DNA of 64,000 nucleotides from assembly GCF_024834065.1 (NCBI RefSeq), contig NZ_JANUYA010000001.1:62001-126000 (forward strand), read 5' to 3'. This stretch comes from Mycoplasma sp. CSL7475-4 (GTDB lineage Bacteria > Bacillota_I > Bacilli_A > Mycoplasmatales > Metamycoplasmataceae). The position numbers and the translations under genes were made by a program. Below are positions 35,549 to 46,228 of the stretch, one piece after another. The stretch's first letter is position 1. Every line of letters starts with the position of its first letter. The notes under the pieces are model-generated. The model did no database searches, had not been told where the DNA came from, and saw only the letters and a list, made by a program, of their open reading frames with translations.

Positions 35549-36787
35549 ATGTCTAAACACAGAAAAACAAAAATAATGTCAGGTATAACAATTGGTGCGA
35601 CAGTAATTGGTGTTGCATCATATTTCGGATACAAATACATATTGAAAGATAAATTTTTCAATAAAAAGACTGAAAAAAACAAACAAAATACCAAACAAGA
35701 CCAACCAAAAAGAACTATTTCGAGTGATAATGCGAAGTTGAATGCTGAAGTTCAAACTCAAATTTATAAACCTAGCAATGTAAATCGTGTCGGACACTGA
35801 AATATTTTAAATTTTGGTGGTAGCGGCAGCGAAAAAGGAAATATTAAAGTAAATGCAATTGCAGAAGCAATACATAAAACAAAACAAGATATAGTTGGTC
35901 TAACTGAGGTTAATTATCCTGATGGGGACAAAGTTCAAAGAATTACAAAAACATTAAATGAATTGGGAGAAGAAAACTTTGATCAAGTTATTCAACCTCA
36001 AAGCGATTCAAACACTAAATCAAGTAACGCTACAAAAGAAGTTGTTGCAATTTTATACAATACTCAAAAATATAAATTAATTAAAAGCGGCAGTTTCAAT
36101 ATTGAGAATAATGGCTACAGTTATAAAAGAACTCCTTTCGGAGCAATGTTTGAAGATTTATCAAATGGTAAAAAAGTGATCACATTTTTTGCTCACCTAG
36201 ATTCACCTGGTGTTAGAAAAGACAGAAATGACAAACACCCACAAGAACAGGACAGTCAATATGCCGGTCAGGGAACACAAGAGGTTTTTGAAGCAGAAAA
36301 TATTGAAAATGCATTCAAATATTTCCAAAAATGAGATCCGAATGCAAGTATTATTTTTGGTGGTGATACAAACATTATGACTAAAAACCGTGCCATTTTT
36401 GAAAACAACAACACTTATAAAAATTATTACAATGATATTAAAGCTGCAAGTGGTAAAAAACCAAATGAACAATATGAGTACTACGAGACAAGTTTAGGTT
36501 CAAAACAAGGTTATGCAAACGCATATGACAAGATTTTATTCAAAGAAAACGATAATTTAAATATTATTGACGAAAACGAAAAAAGAGCCTTTTCAGATGA
36601 AAAATACCAAAATTCATGATTCAAACTTGATTTAGTCAATTCGTTTAATAATGGTTTCTACGATAAAACCTATTATCAAAAATTATGAACGCAATATGAG
36701 AAATCATTATGACCTAAAGACTTTCAAGTCATTCGTTCGAAAATAAGCGACCATACACTCGTTTGAATTGATTATGTTATTAATTAA
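35549..36787 (+). CDS. Membrane-anchored nuclease, EEP (DNase I-like) family
   Basis: The 412-residue protein resembles the membrane nuclease MnuA of M. bovis-group species, which degrades host or neutrophil DNA to supply nucleotides. An N-terminal helix (about 10-30) anchors it; there is no lipobox. EEP motifs are visible: N-I-L-N-F-G-G after a linker, the metal-binding glutamate in G-L-T-E-V-N (about 119), F-G-G-D-T-N (about 270) and C-terminal S-D-H (about 400). The ribosome binding site is GGAGG. It pairs functionally with the nucleoside salvage gene at 15949. Confidence 0.88.
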
Positions 36788-36822
36788 TTCAATAAGCACA
36801 CTACAAGCATTACAAATAAACA

Positions 36823-36875
36823 AAATCCAAACACATGATGATAGAAGCTTCCTCTTGTATTTGGATTTTTTATTT
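36823..36875 (+). terminator. Terminator of the membrane nuclease gene
   Basis: AAATCCAAA-AC pairs with GT-TTTGGATTT across a long loop and ends in a T run. Confidence 0.6.
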
Positions 36876-36931
36876 ATAAAATCGTTACTAAACAAAATAA
36901 TCAAGAGATTTTGTGTGTTGTTGAAAAGAAA

Positions 36932-36960
36932 AACACTCACAAATCTCCGTGAGTGTTTAT
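36932..36960 (-). terminator. Terminator of the AEC transporter gene
   Basis: AAACACTCAC pairs with GTGAGTGTTT around an 8-nt loop, with a T-rich tail on the minus strand. Confidence 0.75.
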
Positions 36961-36974
36961 GGTGTTTATAGTGT

Positions 36975-38171
36975 TTAACCCAATAGTTTAAACACTGTGT
37001 GAGCAACAACAGTTCAAATTGGCATTGTCACTAGACATAGCAATGTTGTTAGTGAGCTAACCTGTGCTGTGAATCCGGTGTGTTCGTGTTTGTAGGCAAC
37101 CGAGAAAATAATACATACGGCAGCTGGTGGACACGAAGCTAAAACAACTAGCAATGTTCCTGTTGAAACCTGAATTGATTTAGTACGTACTAAAATTAGA
37201 GTAATTAAGAATACCACTAATGGCATTACAACCAATTTTCTTAATGTAGTAATTCAAACATCTTTATCTCTAGCAGCAGCTTTGATATCTGATGAAGCCA
37301 ATGAACCACCAATAACGATTCATGCTAATGGCGAAATGATTTGTACACCAGGAAGAATAATAGCAGTAAGAACAGGGAATCTAGCTAGTAGTCCTCCTCA
37401 GAATTGGTGTCCGCCTGTTGTCGCTTTCGCAAAATTAAATGGTTGAGCAGCACTGGTCACGAAATATGTATTTGGACCAGGGATAAATTGAATTAATCAT
37501 AGTAACATCGATGTATATAGAACAATTAACATCGGTGTTGTTAAAGCTTTTATAATTGGTTTTACTTGGTCTTTACTCATTTTTTGGCCCGAGTAGGCGA
37601 TTTTTACGTATGAGAAAGCACCGATCATGTAAGGTAGATTTCAAACCTGTAATAATCCTTGTGAAAAGCCTCCAAATACTTCTGAACCTAATGCTTGCAC
37701 TAGGGGAACAGCGAAGAATTGTAATGATGCATATCCAATCATCATTTGAGCAGTTAATAATTTTTGAGCATAACTATTTACATATGCCTCTTTAAATTTA
37801 GCTTGTGATTGAGAACCATCAGTTCTTTCTCACATTCTAATTGCTTGTGCGTGTAATTTACGCGAAATAAGTTTTGGTACAAACTTAATAATTAGTGTAT
37901 TGTATACACCAATTAAAATGTAGAATGCTGCGGATAAACCGATTACAATTCCAACTTCTTTACCAATTTTTGCATTTGCGTCTTTCATAAACGCAACTAA
38001 ACAAAGGAATGGTAAAGCAAAATCTAGTAAGAATTTTGATAGTTTTCCGTTAATTTCTTTGTTGAAAATACCTTTTTTGGTAACAAAGAAACCTATCAAC
38101 ACAAAGGTAAGTGTCGCTAGTACAGCACCGTATAATCCTTGAGAGCTAAGGATTTTAATTAAGTGTTGCAT
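36975..38171 (-). CDS. AEC-family permease (auxin efflux carrier/malate permease type)
   Basis: The 398-residue protein has about ten hydrophobic helices in two halves and the N-terminal segment G-L-Y-G-A-V-L-A-T-L-T-F-V-L-I-G-F-F of the AEC family. The C-terminal part has S-C-P-P-A-A in a helix, as in these carriers. Related bacterial members transport malate or other organic acids; the substrate here is not readable. Several Trp codons are TGA. The ribosome binding site is AGAGGA. Confidence 0.82.
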
Positions 38172-38532
38172 ATAATCCTCTTTATTGTAAGTGTATCTCT
38201 GATACTATTTAATTTAAGTGTTTGGTACGATGTACCACCTATATTATACATTTTGCTCCGTAAATGATTTATTTTTAAGATTATTCAAAATAATTTTTTT
38301 TGTTGAAAAATGATATATTGGCTGTGAAAAAATAACCAATAACACTTATAGAGTAATTTTTAGGTAAAAATGTAATTAAATTTGTGAATATATAAATTCG
38401 AAAAATATGGAAACGTTTTTCCACATATTTGTTAATAAAAAAATTAACTTTTATCAATTAGAGTGATAATAAAATTATCGTAATTTTAATGTATAATAAA
38501 TTAATAATGATACTACAAAATAAGGAGAATGC
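38172..38532. other. Divergent intergenic region with palindromic sites
   Basis: No gene is visible. It contains the cre-like near-palindrome TGGAAACGTTTTTCCA (38408-38423), the 6-3-6 inverted repeat GATAAT/ATTATC (38465-38479) and a TATAAT box (38492-38497) for the plus-strand HAD gene. The region therefore probably controls a transporter on one side and a sugar-phosphatase-like gene on the other. Confidence 0.5.
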
Positions 38533-39456
38533 ATGGTAGAAAATAAAAAATATATGTTTGCCATAGATTTGGATGGAACTTTACTTAAGTCTAGTGCTGA
38601 TGGTTCTATTCACGAAAAAGCAGTTGAGGCAATTAAGAGAGCAAGAGAATTAGGACACGTTGTTGTTATAATTACAGGTCGTCCTTGAAGATCGACTCGG
38701 CCAATATACAAATCTTTAGGTTTAGATACAGTTGTAACTAATTACAATGGTGCTCAAATTCACAACCCAAGTGACGAAAACTTTATCCCGTTAATTAAAT
38801 ATCTAAACTTGAACGAAATGCTTTATATTTTAGGAGATCCTAAAGTTAAAGAAGAAATTACTAACATCGCAATTGAAGGTCCGGGTTGAGTACAATTACA
38901 AAAACGCGATCTTGCAATGGAACAAGTTTTCGGTTTTAGAGAAAACCCTAAATTTCATGTAGGTTTGGATTTTACGAAAATCCCATTAAAACCAACAGGA
39001 ATCATTTTTGACGTTAAAGAAACAACCGACCCTGATGATTTAAGAGACTATCTAAGAGCTAAATATGGTGATTTAGGTGAGTTTTCATATTGATCAAAAG
39101 GTGAAGGTTTAACCCCTGTTTTCGATATTACCAATGTTTCAGTCAATAAAGGTAGAGCAATTTCATTGCTAAGCCGTTACTACGACATTCCATTGGAAAA
39201 TATAATTGCATTTGGTGACGGACACAATGATATACCTATGTTTAAAGTTGCTAAAGTTGCTGTTGCAATGAAAAACGCACCAGAACCTGTTAAAAAACAC
39301 GCAACAGTGCGTTTGAACAAGAAAAACACTGAGGGTGGGGTTGGATATTACATTAATAAATTCCTTGATAACCCAGAAGAAGAACTACAAAAAAGTCTTA
39401 AAATTCGTCAAAAATTTAGAAAATTCAAATACAATGATCCAGAATCTGATGAATAA
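38533..39456 (+). CDS. Cof-type HAD hydrolase
   Basis: The 307-residue phosphatase has the HAD motifs D-L-D-G-T-L (motif 1, about residues 11-16), I-T-G-R-P (motif 2) and the C-terminal G-D-G-H-N-D (motif 4), with a type IIB cap in between. The family dephosphorylates sugar phosphates, FMN or other small metabolites; the substrate is unknown. A TATAAT box and AAGGAG ribosome binding site precede it. Its stop overlaps rnhC as TAATG. Confidence 0.92.
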
Positions 39457-40145
39457 TGAAAATAATTGAATATAACAATGATTTAAAACTTGATGATAAA
39501 TTAATTATCGGTATTGATGAAGTAGGTGTCGGCGATTATTTCGGCCCATTGATTGCTGCAGCAGTTTTAATTCCACAAGAAAATAAAAAGAAATTATTAG
39601 AACTCGGTGTAACCGATTCTAAAAAAATTATAGATAATAAAATAAAAATTTTAGCTCCCAAAATTCGTGAATTAACTCATTTTGCTGTTTACACATTGAC
39701 TCCAAAAGGATATAACAATTTAAGTCAAAACAACAATGCTAATGAGCTAAAAATGTTTGTACATTTAAGTGCTATTAGTTCTTTATTAAACAAAAATGTT
39801 GAATATCAAGCAGTGTTTATTGATAAATATTCAACAACAAAGAGTATTGAAAAGTATTTCGCAAAGTTTTACCAAGATGATTACTTTATTAAATTCGCTA
39901 AAATTGATGAGCCCATAATCTTAGCCAATAAGGCTGAGAGTTTGTCTCTCGAAGTCGCTTGTGCTTCGATACTAGCAAGGGAAAAATTTATTTACAAAAT
40001 GCAAGAAATGAACTCACATTACCAAGTGGAATTTCCTTTTGGAGCTTCCAATGCTGTTAAAGCGTTCGCAAAACATTTGTGAAGTGTTCGAGGAGATATA
40101 AAAAAAGAAGAAGTGTGCAAAAACACATTCAAAATGGATATTTAA
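39456..40145 (+). CDS. rnhC: Ribonuclease HIII
   Basis: The 229-residue protein has I-G-I-D-E-V-G-V-G-D-Y-F-G-P, the RNase HIII signature with the Asp-Glu catalytic pair, and further E-S-L-S-L-E-V-A-C-A-S-I-L-A-R-E. It removes RNA from RNA-DNA hybrids. The N-terminal TBP-like domain of Bacillus RNase HIII is almost absent: the signature starts near residue 18, so this is a short form. It is coupled to the HAD gene by TAATG. Confidence 0.9.
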
Positions 40146-40172
40146 AAATCAAGATTTCTCTTGATTTTTTTA
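40144..40172. terminator. Bidirectional terminator of rnhC and the MFS gene
   Basis: AAAAATCAAGA pairs with TCTTGATTTTT around a TTTC loop, with T runs in both directions. Confidence 0.8.
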
Positions 40173-40176
40173 ATTT

Positions 40177-41598
40177 TTATTTAGATTTTGATTGTCTTTT
40201 GAAACAAAAGTATGGGAATGTTTTTGCGTCTGGAGATGGTTCTTTAATCATTAAAGCACCAACAACCGAAATCGATGACAATAGAACTAGAACTACAAAT
40301 TTAATAATTGCTATATTGAAGGCGCTTAGACCTTGTTTAACTCCGATAATATTTATAATTGCCATAATAATTACGCCAATTGTAAAGAATATATATCCGA
40401 AGCCTCAGATTAAGGCAAACATTCAACCAATAGTTTTAGGGTTATTGTCTTTATATTCGTGTGGCAAGTTCAATGTCACACCTTGAATTCCTCATAATGA
40501 TAGTCCAGTAATAAATGCGAAAATAAAGAAAAATATTAAAGCCGCTAAATTACCTTTGGCAATACCAAATACAAATGTTAACATTGATAGAATATAAAAT
40601 ACTATACCTGTTAGAAGCGCTGTTGTAATAAATCATCTACGTTTTAAGTTATATTTTGATCATAGACCAACTGTGATTGGACCAACAAATACAGCCGCTA
40701 AGAAAATTATGAATCAAATTCTAATAATTTTACTTACACTCATTCCGAAAAGTTGTGTATTGGCACTAACGCCTGAAATTTTTGTGAATAAATCAATTGA
40801 AAATGAGGTAGGGAAAACAACCGCTACTAGGAAACCTCCATAAAGTAAAATTCATACATAAGTTGATTTTGTTTTTAAATATTTTCCTAAAATCGCTCAG
40901 TTGTTTACTTTAGGTTCTGTGCTTTGTTCTTGTTTTTTAACGTCAAATTTAGTCCCGAAAATTACCATTACAATCAATGGAACAACATTTAATGCTGACA
41001 ATACCGTTAAAACAATTTGTCAATTGTCTCTAATTAGTGCTACATTTGCTGCAAAAACGAACGGTACTATTGCAATAATTGTACCCAATGGGTAAAATCA
41101 AACACCGAATTGAGAAACGAATGATTTTTGTTTCTTGTTAAAAAAGTTAGCAACCACCGGTTGAGTTAAAATAATTAACATTGTTCCACCAATAGCCATT
41201 ATTGTTCTTAAAATAATAAAGAATGCATATCCTACACCATTGCCTGGCAAATATTGGGCAGGAATACCAAATAATGTAAGTGATAGAGCAACTATTGTTG
41301 AATATTTATGTGCTAATTTAGCTAGTAAAAACGCTACTAAAATTGAGCCAATACCACGACCAATAGTTATTCCTCAGTTGGTAGCTTGGTTAATCAAAGT
41401 AAAGTTAGCATCTGGGATGATATCGAAATATCCTAGAATACCTGTATCACCATGACCGCCACCATTTAAACCGGCAGCAAATCCCCAGTTAGCTACGAAA
41501 GCAAGATAACCAATTGAAATGAAGGCTCATAATAATAAGCCACGCACAAATTTCGCTTTTTTATTTTCACTAGTTGAAAATTTTGAAGTGCTATTCAT
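40177..41598 (-). CDS. MFS transporter
   Basis: The 473-residue protein has about 12 hydrophobic helices and the MFS hallmarks: an early N-W-G-F-A-A-G-L-N-G-G region and a basic loop between helices 2 and 3 (L-L-A-K-L-A-H-K-Y-S). A long cytoplasmic stretch with K-K-Q-E-Q-S follows helix 6, and a second basic loop has K-Y-N-L-K-R-R. The substrate cannot be deduced, but sugars or sugar phosphates are plausible. The ribosome binding site is AAAGGA and the -10 box TATAAT lies at 41646-41651. Confidence 0.82.
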
Positions 41599-41674
41599 TT
41601 TTAATTCCTTTCTTTAAATTATTGACAAAATAATTTGTCTTACTTATTATAAAAAAATATATACCGTGTACGCA

Positions 41675-41709
41675 ACAATTAGTAAAAATATTTCCTTTTT
41701 ACTAATTGT
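41675..41709. repeat. Perfect 14-bp inverted repeat upstream of the MFS promoter
   Basis: ACAATTAGTAAAAA (41675-41688) and TTTTTACTAATTGT (41696-41709) are perfect arms around a 7-nt loop. It lies about 25 bp upstream of the MFS -10 box and has no T tail on either side, which fits an operator or activator site better than a terminator. Confidence 0.55.
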
Positions 41710-41876
41710 ACTTAAAATAAGTGAAATAAGTAAATTACATATTCGCAAATAATTGAAATATAATTTTTTTCACCTTATTAAATAATCAAAAATGTGGAAA
41801 TGTTTTTAAAATTGTATATTTGCACACTTTTTTCATGTATCAAAATTGCAAATAAAAAGTTGACAGCGTCAACTAA

Positions 41877-44774
41877 TTATCATTTAACAAATATAAATAT
41901 AATAGAAAGCACAAAGATTAAAACACACATAATACTAAATGAGATTTTATAGTATCTTGTCTTTGTCCGTTTTATCGTCTGCAAGTCAATAAATTGGGTA
42001 AATTGCATGTTTTTTTGTTGTGATTGATAGATATCGACACGTCTTTCGCCAATGAAAACTAATATTAAAACAATGGCTGATAATACGGTCGGAATAATAA
42101 CTGTACCAACACCATTAATTGATGTTAATAATGATGATTTTTGAGAAATACTTAAGCCGCCGGCTGCGTCAGGTTTAATAATAAACTCAAATATTATTTT
42201 CCTAATAATATCACTTGTCCCAGTACCCCCTGGTGTAGGTGAGATTGAATTAATATTTCTAATCAATACGTCTGCGGTCATCATATTGAAATATGCACCG
42301 CCAGGAACTACTTTAATCATGTCAACCGACATTGTGAATAAAGCAACTGGCACATAGACTCATGGTAAGAGTTTTCAAAGTAGAATTTCCAAAAAGTTAT
42401 ATCATTTTTTGACAATAGTTTTTAGACCGTGTCGTACTTTATAGAACTCATATTGAAATTTTGTTCGTAAATTTTCAGGGTCAGTAATTGTAACAAATGG
42501 CAATCACTCTAAAAAGCCAATTAAATGTTTTAAGGCAAAATTTTGAATTCTTGAGCTTAACGACAATATTAGAAGAGTTAATGCTAAAATCGTATCAATA
42601 GAAATACCTAAAATCAATGAAATTAATAGAATTAAATTTCTACCACCTGAGGTGTTATTAAAGAAATTACCATAAAATTTAATACCAATCGGAATAAAAA
42701 TTAAGATTAAGACAATGTTTGAAATTTGTCAAACAAATGTGTTGATAACAACAGCGGAAAGTAATTTATCTCGTGAGACATTCCGGCGTCTTAAATATCA
42801 ATATGTGGCTATATCGCCACCAATTGATTTGGGAGTTATATTTTGCGATACTAAAGATATTAAAGAACCAACAAGTAGGTCCTTAAAGGACACTTTTTCA
42901 TTTTGTCAATGCAATAAACGTTTAAAAATTATTGCATTGACTACTGACGTTAATAAGAATGTGGCTATTATCGCCAAGAAGGATATTCTTGAGTATATAT
43001 TTGTTTTTATGTGTGTTCACATTGACGCTATAACACCCAACGGATTATCAGTAACTACTCCTTGGGTTTTAAAGTTATAAACCGTGTGGAATAGGAAAAC
43101 AAAAATTCCGATAAATATGGCCGTTAAAAGCAAGTATTTTATGATTGATTTAATTCGTGTTGTTTTATCAACTTCTGTTTCTTTTAGGTCTAAAACATTA
43201 TTGAGCAATTCTTTTTGTCTAACAACAACATCTAACCTCGAATTTTCAACATTTTTTCGCTCGTGTGTATTGACTAGTATCAACCCTTTTTCTTCTAAGG
43301 GGTCATATTTAAATATTAGAGAACTGCCATCGTTTAATTTCGTCTTTAATAAAGTAGATGAATATTCAATATCTTGCGAGTATATTTTTGTGTTAACAAC
43401 CTTCATGTCGCCAAAATTTTCAGTATTTTTTACTCGTTCAATAAACAATTTTGCATTTTTGTTTGATAAGCGAAATTCTTTAACCACCGAGTTAGTGTAG
43501 CCATAACATTCATACACACTCATCAATACATCGTATAAGGTTTTATTACAAGATTTATAAAAAGCTGTCATATTTATTATTTTGGTGCTAAAAGCGATTG
43601 CGTCTTTGTTTGCTGATGAATTACCAAACAGGAACTCATTATTATGATTATGAGCCAATAATAATTCTTTATTATTGTTTTTTAGATAATCAAATAATTC
43701 TTGTTCGTCTTTATATTCAATAAAATCTATTTTATTTTTTCGAGCAATAACATCAATAAGAGAAGAAGATTCAATCGAACGAGCAATAACATATTTAGAC
43801 AGTCTATTTTTGTCAAATTGTGAGCAATCATTGAGTAGAAAATGTAAGTATATTGCCGCTAAATGTTCGTTTTTTAAATATTTATACACTTTCTTTTGTT
43901 TAATTGAAACAACTAACGATTTCCCTGTTTTATTGATTGCTAAATTTAAATCATTTTTGTGTAGAAAATTTTTAGTATTGATACTAGAAAGATTGGATAA
44001 TTTTATGTCAGTTGTCTTAGAATTTAAGGTTTTGGAAATCTTATAATCAATGTTTAATTGATCGTAAATATTTCTAGCATATTGATAATGAAAAGAGTTG
44101 AATAAATGTACACCGATTTTGAGATTATCAAAATTGCTGTTTTTTTCTATTTTTTGTTTAGAAATATCAATAATTTTGTCTAAAATTGATACTTTTGTAA
44201 CTATTGGATTTTGAGTAGGTATTGAAACACTTTCATAGTCTACTTGCTGCAAAAATTCTTTTAAATACAAAATATCATCATGAGTAACTTTATTCCCAGT
44301 TCAATTAAATTCTACTTGCATCAGTGAGTTTTTACTTGATATTTCACTGATATTAACATAAAATATTGAATCTGTTTTTTGTGCTATGTAATGGTCGAAT
44401 GAATTGGGTATAAACTCATTTTTATCAATAGTAAAAATGTTAAAACCATTCAATATTAATGCTTTGGCAAAAATATTTAAATAAATATGCGACCTAAGAG
44501 AATTATCTCTAATAAGCAAAACTTTATTGTTTGTGAAATGTTTAGATTTGATTAGTGATGAAATCGATTGAGCAAGAGTATAAACTGTGAAGTCGTTAAA
44601 TAAATCAGTCGCAATACCAACACGCGCAGTAATTTTATTCGTGGAAAACAAAAGAGGTCTAACAAACGAATTTTTGTGTTTTTTATTCAATATAAACATT
44701 GGTTTTTTTAATCTTTTATTCAAAAAAACATCAGGTGACTGATATCTGCTTCACTTTTCAATTATTGTTTTCAT
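41877..44774 (-). CDS. Phosphohexomutase-like pseudoenzyme fused to a UPF0104/LPG-synthase-type flippase domain
   Basis: The 965-residue protein has two parts. Residues about 1-520 follow the phosphoglucomutase/phosphomannomutase fold: F-S-T-N-K-I-T-A-R-V-G, then N-K-D-A-I-A-F-S-T-K-I and L-Y-D-V-L-M-S-V-Y-E-C-Y-G-Y. Every catalytic loop is altered: the Ser loop T-A-S-H-N-P reads N-I-S-E-I-S at about 145, the metal loop D-x-D-A-D-R reads N-K-T-G-K-S at about 281, and the sugar loop reads A-H-N-H-N at about 375. Residues about 543-965 form a multi-helix membrane domain with G-G-D-I-A-T-Y-W-Y and P-T-P-G-G-T-G-T-S-D, as in UPF0104/MprF-type flippases. The ribosome binding site is GGAGAAAG. The role may be glycolipid or lipid export. 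Confidence 0.8.
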
Positions 44775-44844
44775 TCTTTCTCCGTTGGTAAAATTATATA
44801 TTAATATTAACGAGTAGATATTCAATAAAATATATAATAGATTT

Positions 44845-45684
44845 ATGATAAAAGTTTTGCTAGCCGGAACTCCTGAGTTTGCAGTTCCTATTTTTGAGAA
44901 TGTTATTAAACATTTTGATGTCGTTGGAATAATTTCACAACCTGACAGACCTTCACAAAGAGGTCGAAAAAGCGTATTTACGCCAACAAAAGAATTGGCT
45001 TTAAAATACAATATAAAATTATTCCAACCAGAGAAAATCGGTGATATTTATGATCAGCTGGCGGCTCTTGAATATGATTATTTACTTACAGCTGCTTTTG
45101 GTCAATTTATACCAACAAAAGTCTTGAATATTGCTAAAAAATTAAATATAAATGTTCACGGTTCTTTATTACCGAAATATAGAGGGGCAGCACCAATACA
45201 ATATTCAGTATTGAATGGCGATAAAAAAACCGGAATAAGTATTATGGAAATGGTTAAAGAAATGGACGCAGGCGATGTGTTTGTTCAAAAAGAAATCGAC
45301 ATAACCGAAGACGACACATCTTTAAGTGTATTCAATAAATTACAAGCAATTGCGGCAGAAAATATAGTCGATTGAATAAATGCACTCGATAATGGCCAAT
45401 TAACACGTGCAAAACAAGATGAAGCACTAGTTAGTTTAAGTCCAAAACTGGAAAAATCAAAGGGTGAAATACACTCAGATATGAGTGTTGATACAGCACT
45501 AAAAATTATTAAAGCTTATAATCCTAACCCTGTGGCCTTTAGCTTTATTGATGAAAAAAGAGTAAAAATATTTTTTGCCACTGTAAAACCAATAAAAAAC
45601 GCACCACAAATAAAACTAAGTGATGGTACATTGTATTTAAGTGATTATCAATTTGACTCAAAGAAACGTGTAATTTTAAAATAA
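44845..45684 (+). CDS. fmt: Methionyl-tRNA formyltransferase
   Basis: The 279-residue enzyme formylates initiator Met-tRNA. It has the N-terminal L-A-G-T-P-E-F-A-V-P, the catalytic N-V-H-G-S-L-L-P-K-Y-R-G-A-A-P-I-Q, and D-A-G-D-V. The C-terminal OB domain is short (about 70 residues) and at the low end of the family length. A TATAAT box at 44833-44838 lies 6 nt upstream of the ATG without a ribosome binding site, so translation is probably leaderless. Confidence 0.95.
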
Positions 45685-45717
45685 AAACTCGCTTTTGCGA
45701 GTGGTGAATTTTACATA

Positions 45718-45793
45718 TGGTGCCGACAACAGGACTTGAACCTGCGACCCCATCCTTACCATGGATGTGCTCTACCGGCTGAGCTATGACGGC
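45718..45793 (-). tRNA. tRNA-Thr (anticodon GGU)
   Basis: The 76-nt cloverleaf includes an encoded CCA. The anticodon stem CATCC/GGATG encloses A-T-G-G-T-A-A, anticodon GGU for codons ACU/ACC. The acceptor stem GCCGTCA pairs with TGTCGGC except for a U5-U68 mismatch. TATAAT at 45802-45807 on the minus strand places transcription start close to the mature 5' end. Confidence 0.94.
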
Positions 45794-45840
45794 GTATATC
45801 AATTATAATATAAACATTTAAAAAACAAAATTTTTCATTA

Positions 45841-45866
45841 TTTTTTCAATAAATTTATTGAAAAAA
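45841..45866. repeat. Perfect 26-bp palindrome
   Basis: TTTTTTCAATAAA is followed directly by its reverse complement. It lies between tRNA-Thr(GGU) and the hinT terminator and could be a back-up terminator in either direction. Confidence 0.5.
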
Positions 45867-45875
45867 TTGAATAAT

Positions 45876-45910
45876 TAAAAAACGTCTCTTACATAAGAGG
45901 CGCTTTTTTG
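45876..45910 (-). terminator. Terminator of the P80-P60-hinT operon
   Basis: On the minus strand GCGCCTCTTATGTAAGAGACG forms a stem-loop followed by T6, adjacent to the hinT stop. Confidence 0.8.
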
Positions 45911-46228
45911 TTATTTGAATGGTATAACGTGAACGTGTGTATGGAATATTGATTGTTCGGCGCTTTTGCCAGTATTTACAACAATTTTGAATCCTGGAAT
46001 ACCTTTATCTAAAACTTCTTGTTTCCCTAATTTGCGAGCAACATTAATTAAATGTGCTGCTGTTTCGTCATCCATTTCGGTTATATTTGTTGATTTTACT
46101 CTCGGTACAACTAAAAAATGTCCGGGTCTGAATGGAAATTTGTCGTAAAAAGCTACGCAAACATCATCTTTATAAATAAATTCTGCTTCAGCTTTTCCGT
46201 TGATTATGTCTAAAAATATGTTGTCCAT
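45911..46228 (-). CDS. hinT: HIT-family protein HinT
   Basis: The 105-residue protein is a purine nucleoside phosphoramidase-type HIT protein, with F-Y-D-K-F-P-F-R-P-G-H-F-L-V-V-P and the histidine triad H-T-H-V-H-V at the C-terminus. Its start overlaps the P60 stop as TAATG. In M. hominis the cytosolic HinT interacts with the membrane proteins P60 and P80 encoded next to it, and the same gene trio is present here. Confidence 0.95.
   Translation of the reverse strand: MDNIFLDIINGKAEAEFIYKDDVCVAFYDKFPFRPGHFLVVPRVKSTNITEMDDETAAHLINVARKLGKQEVLDKGIPGFKIVVNTGKSAEQSIFHTHVHVIPFK

Noticed and set aside
40079-40486. Plus-strand open frame downstream of rnhC
   Set aside because: It is mostly antisense to the MFS transporter gene and runs through the bidirectional terminator.
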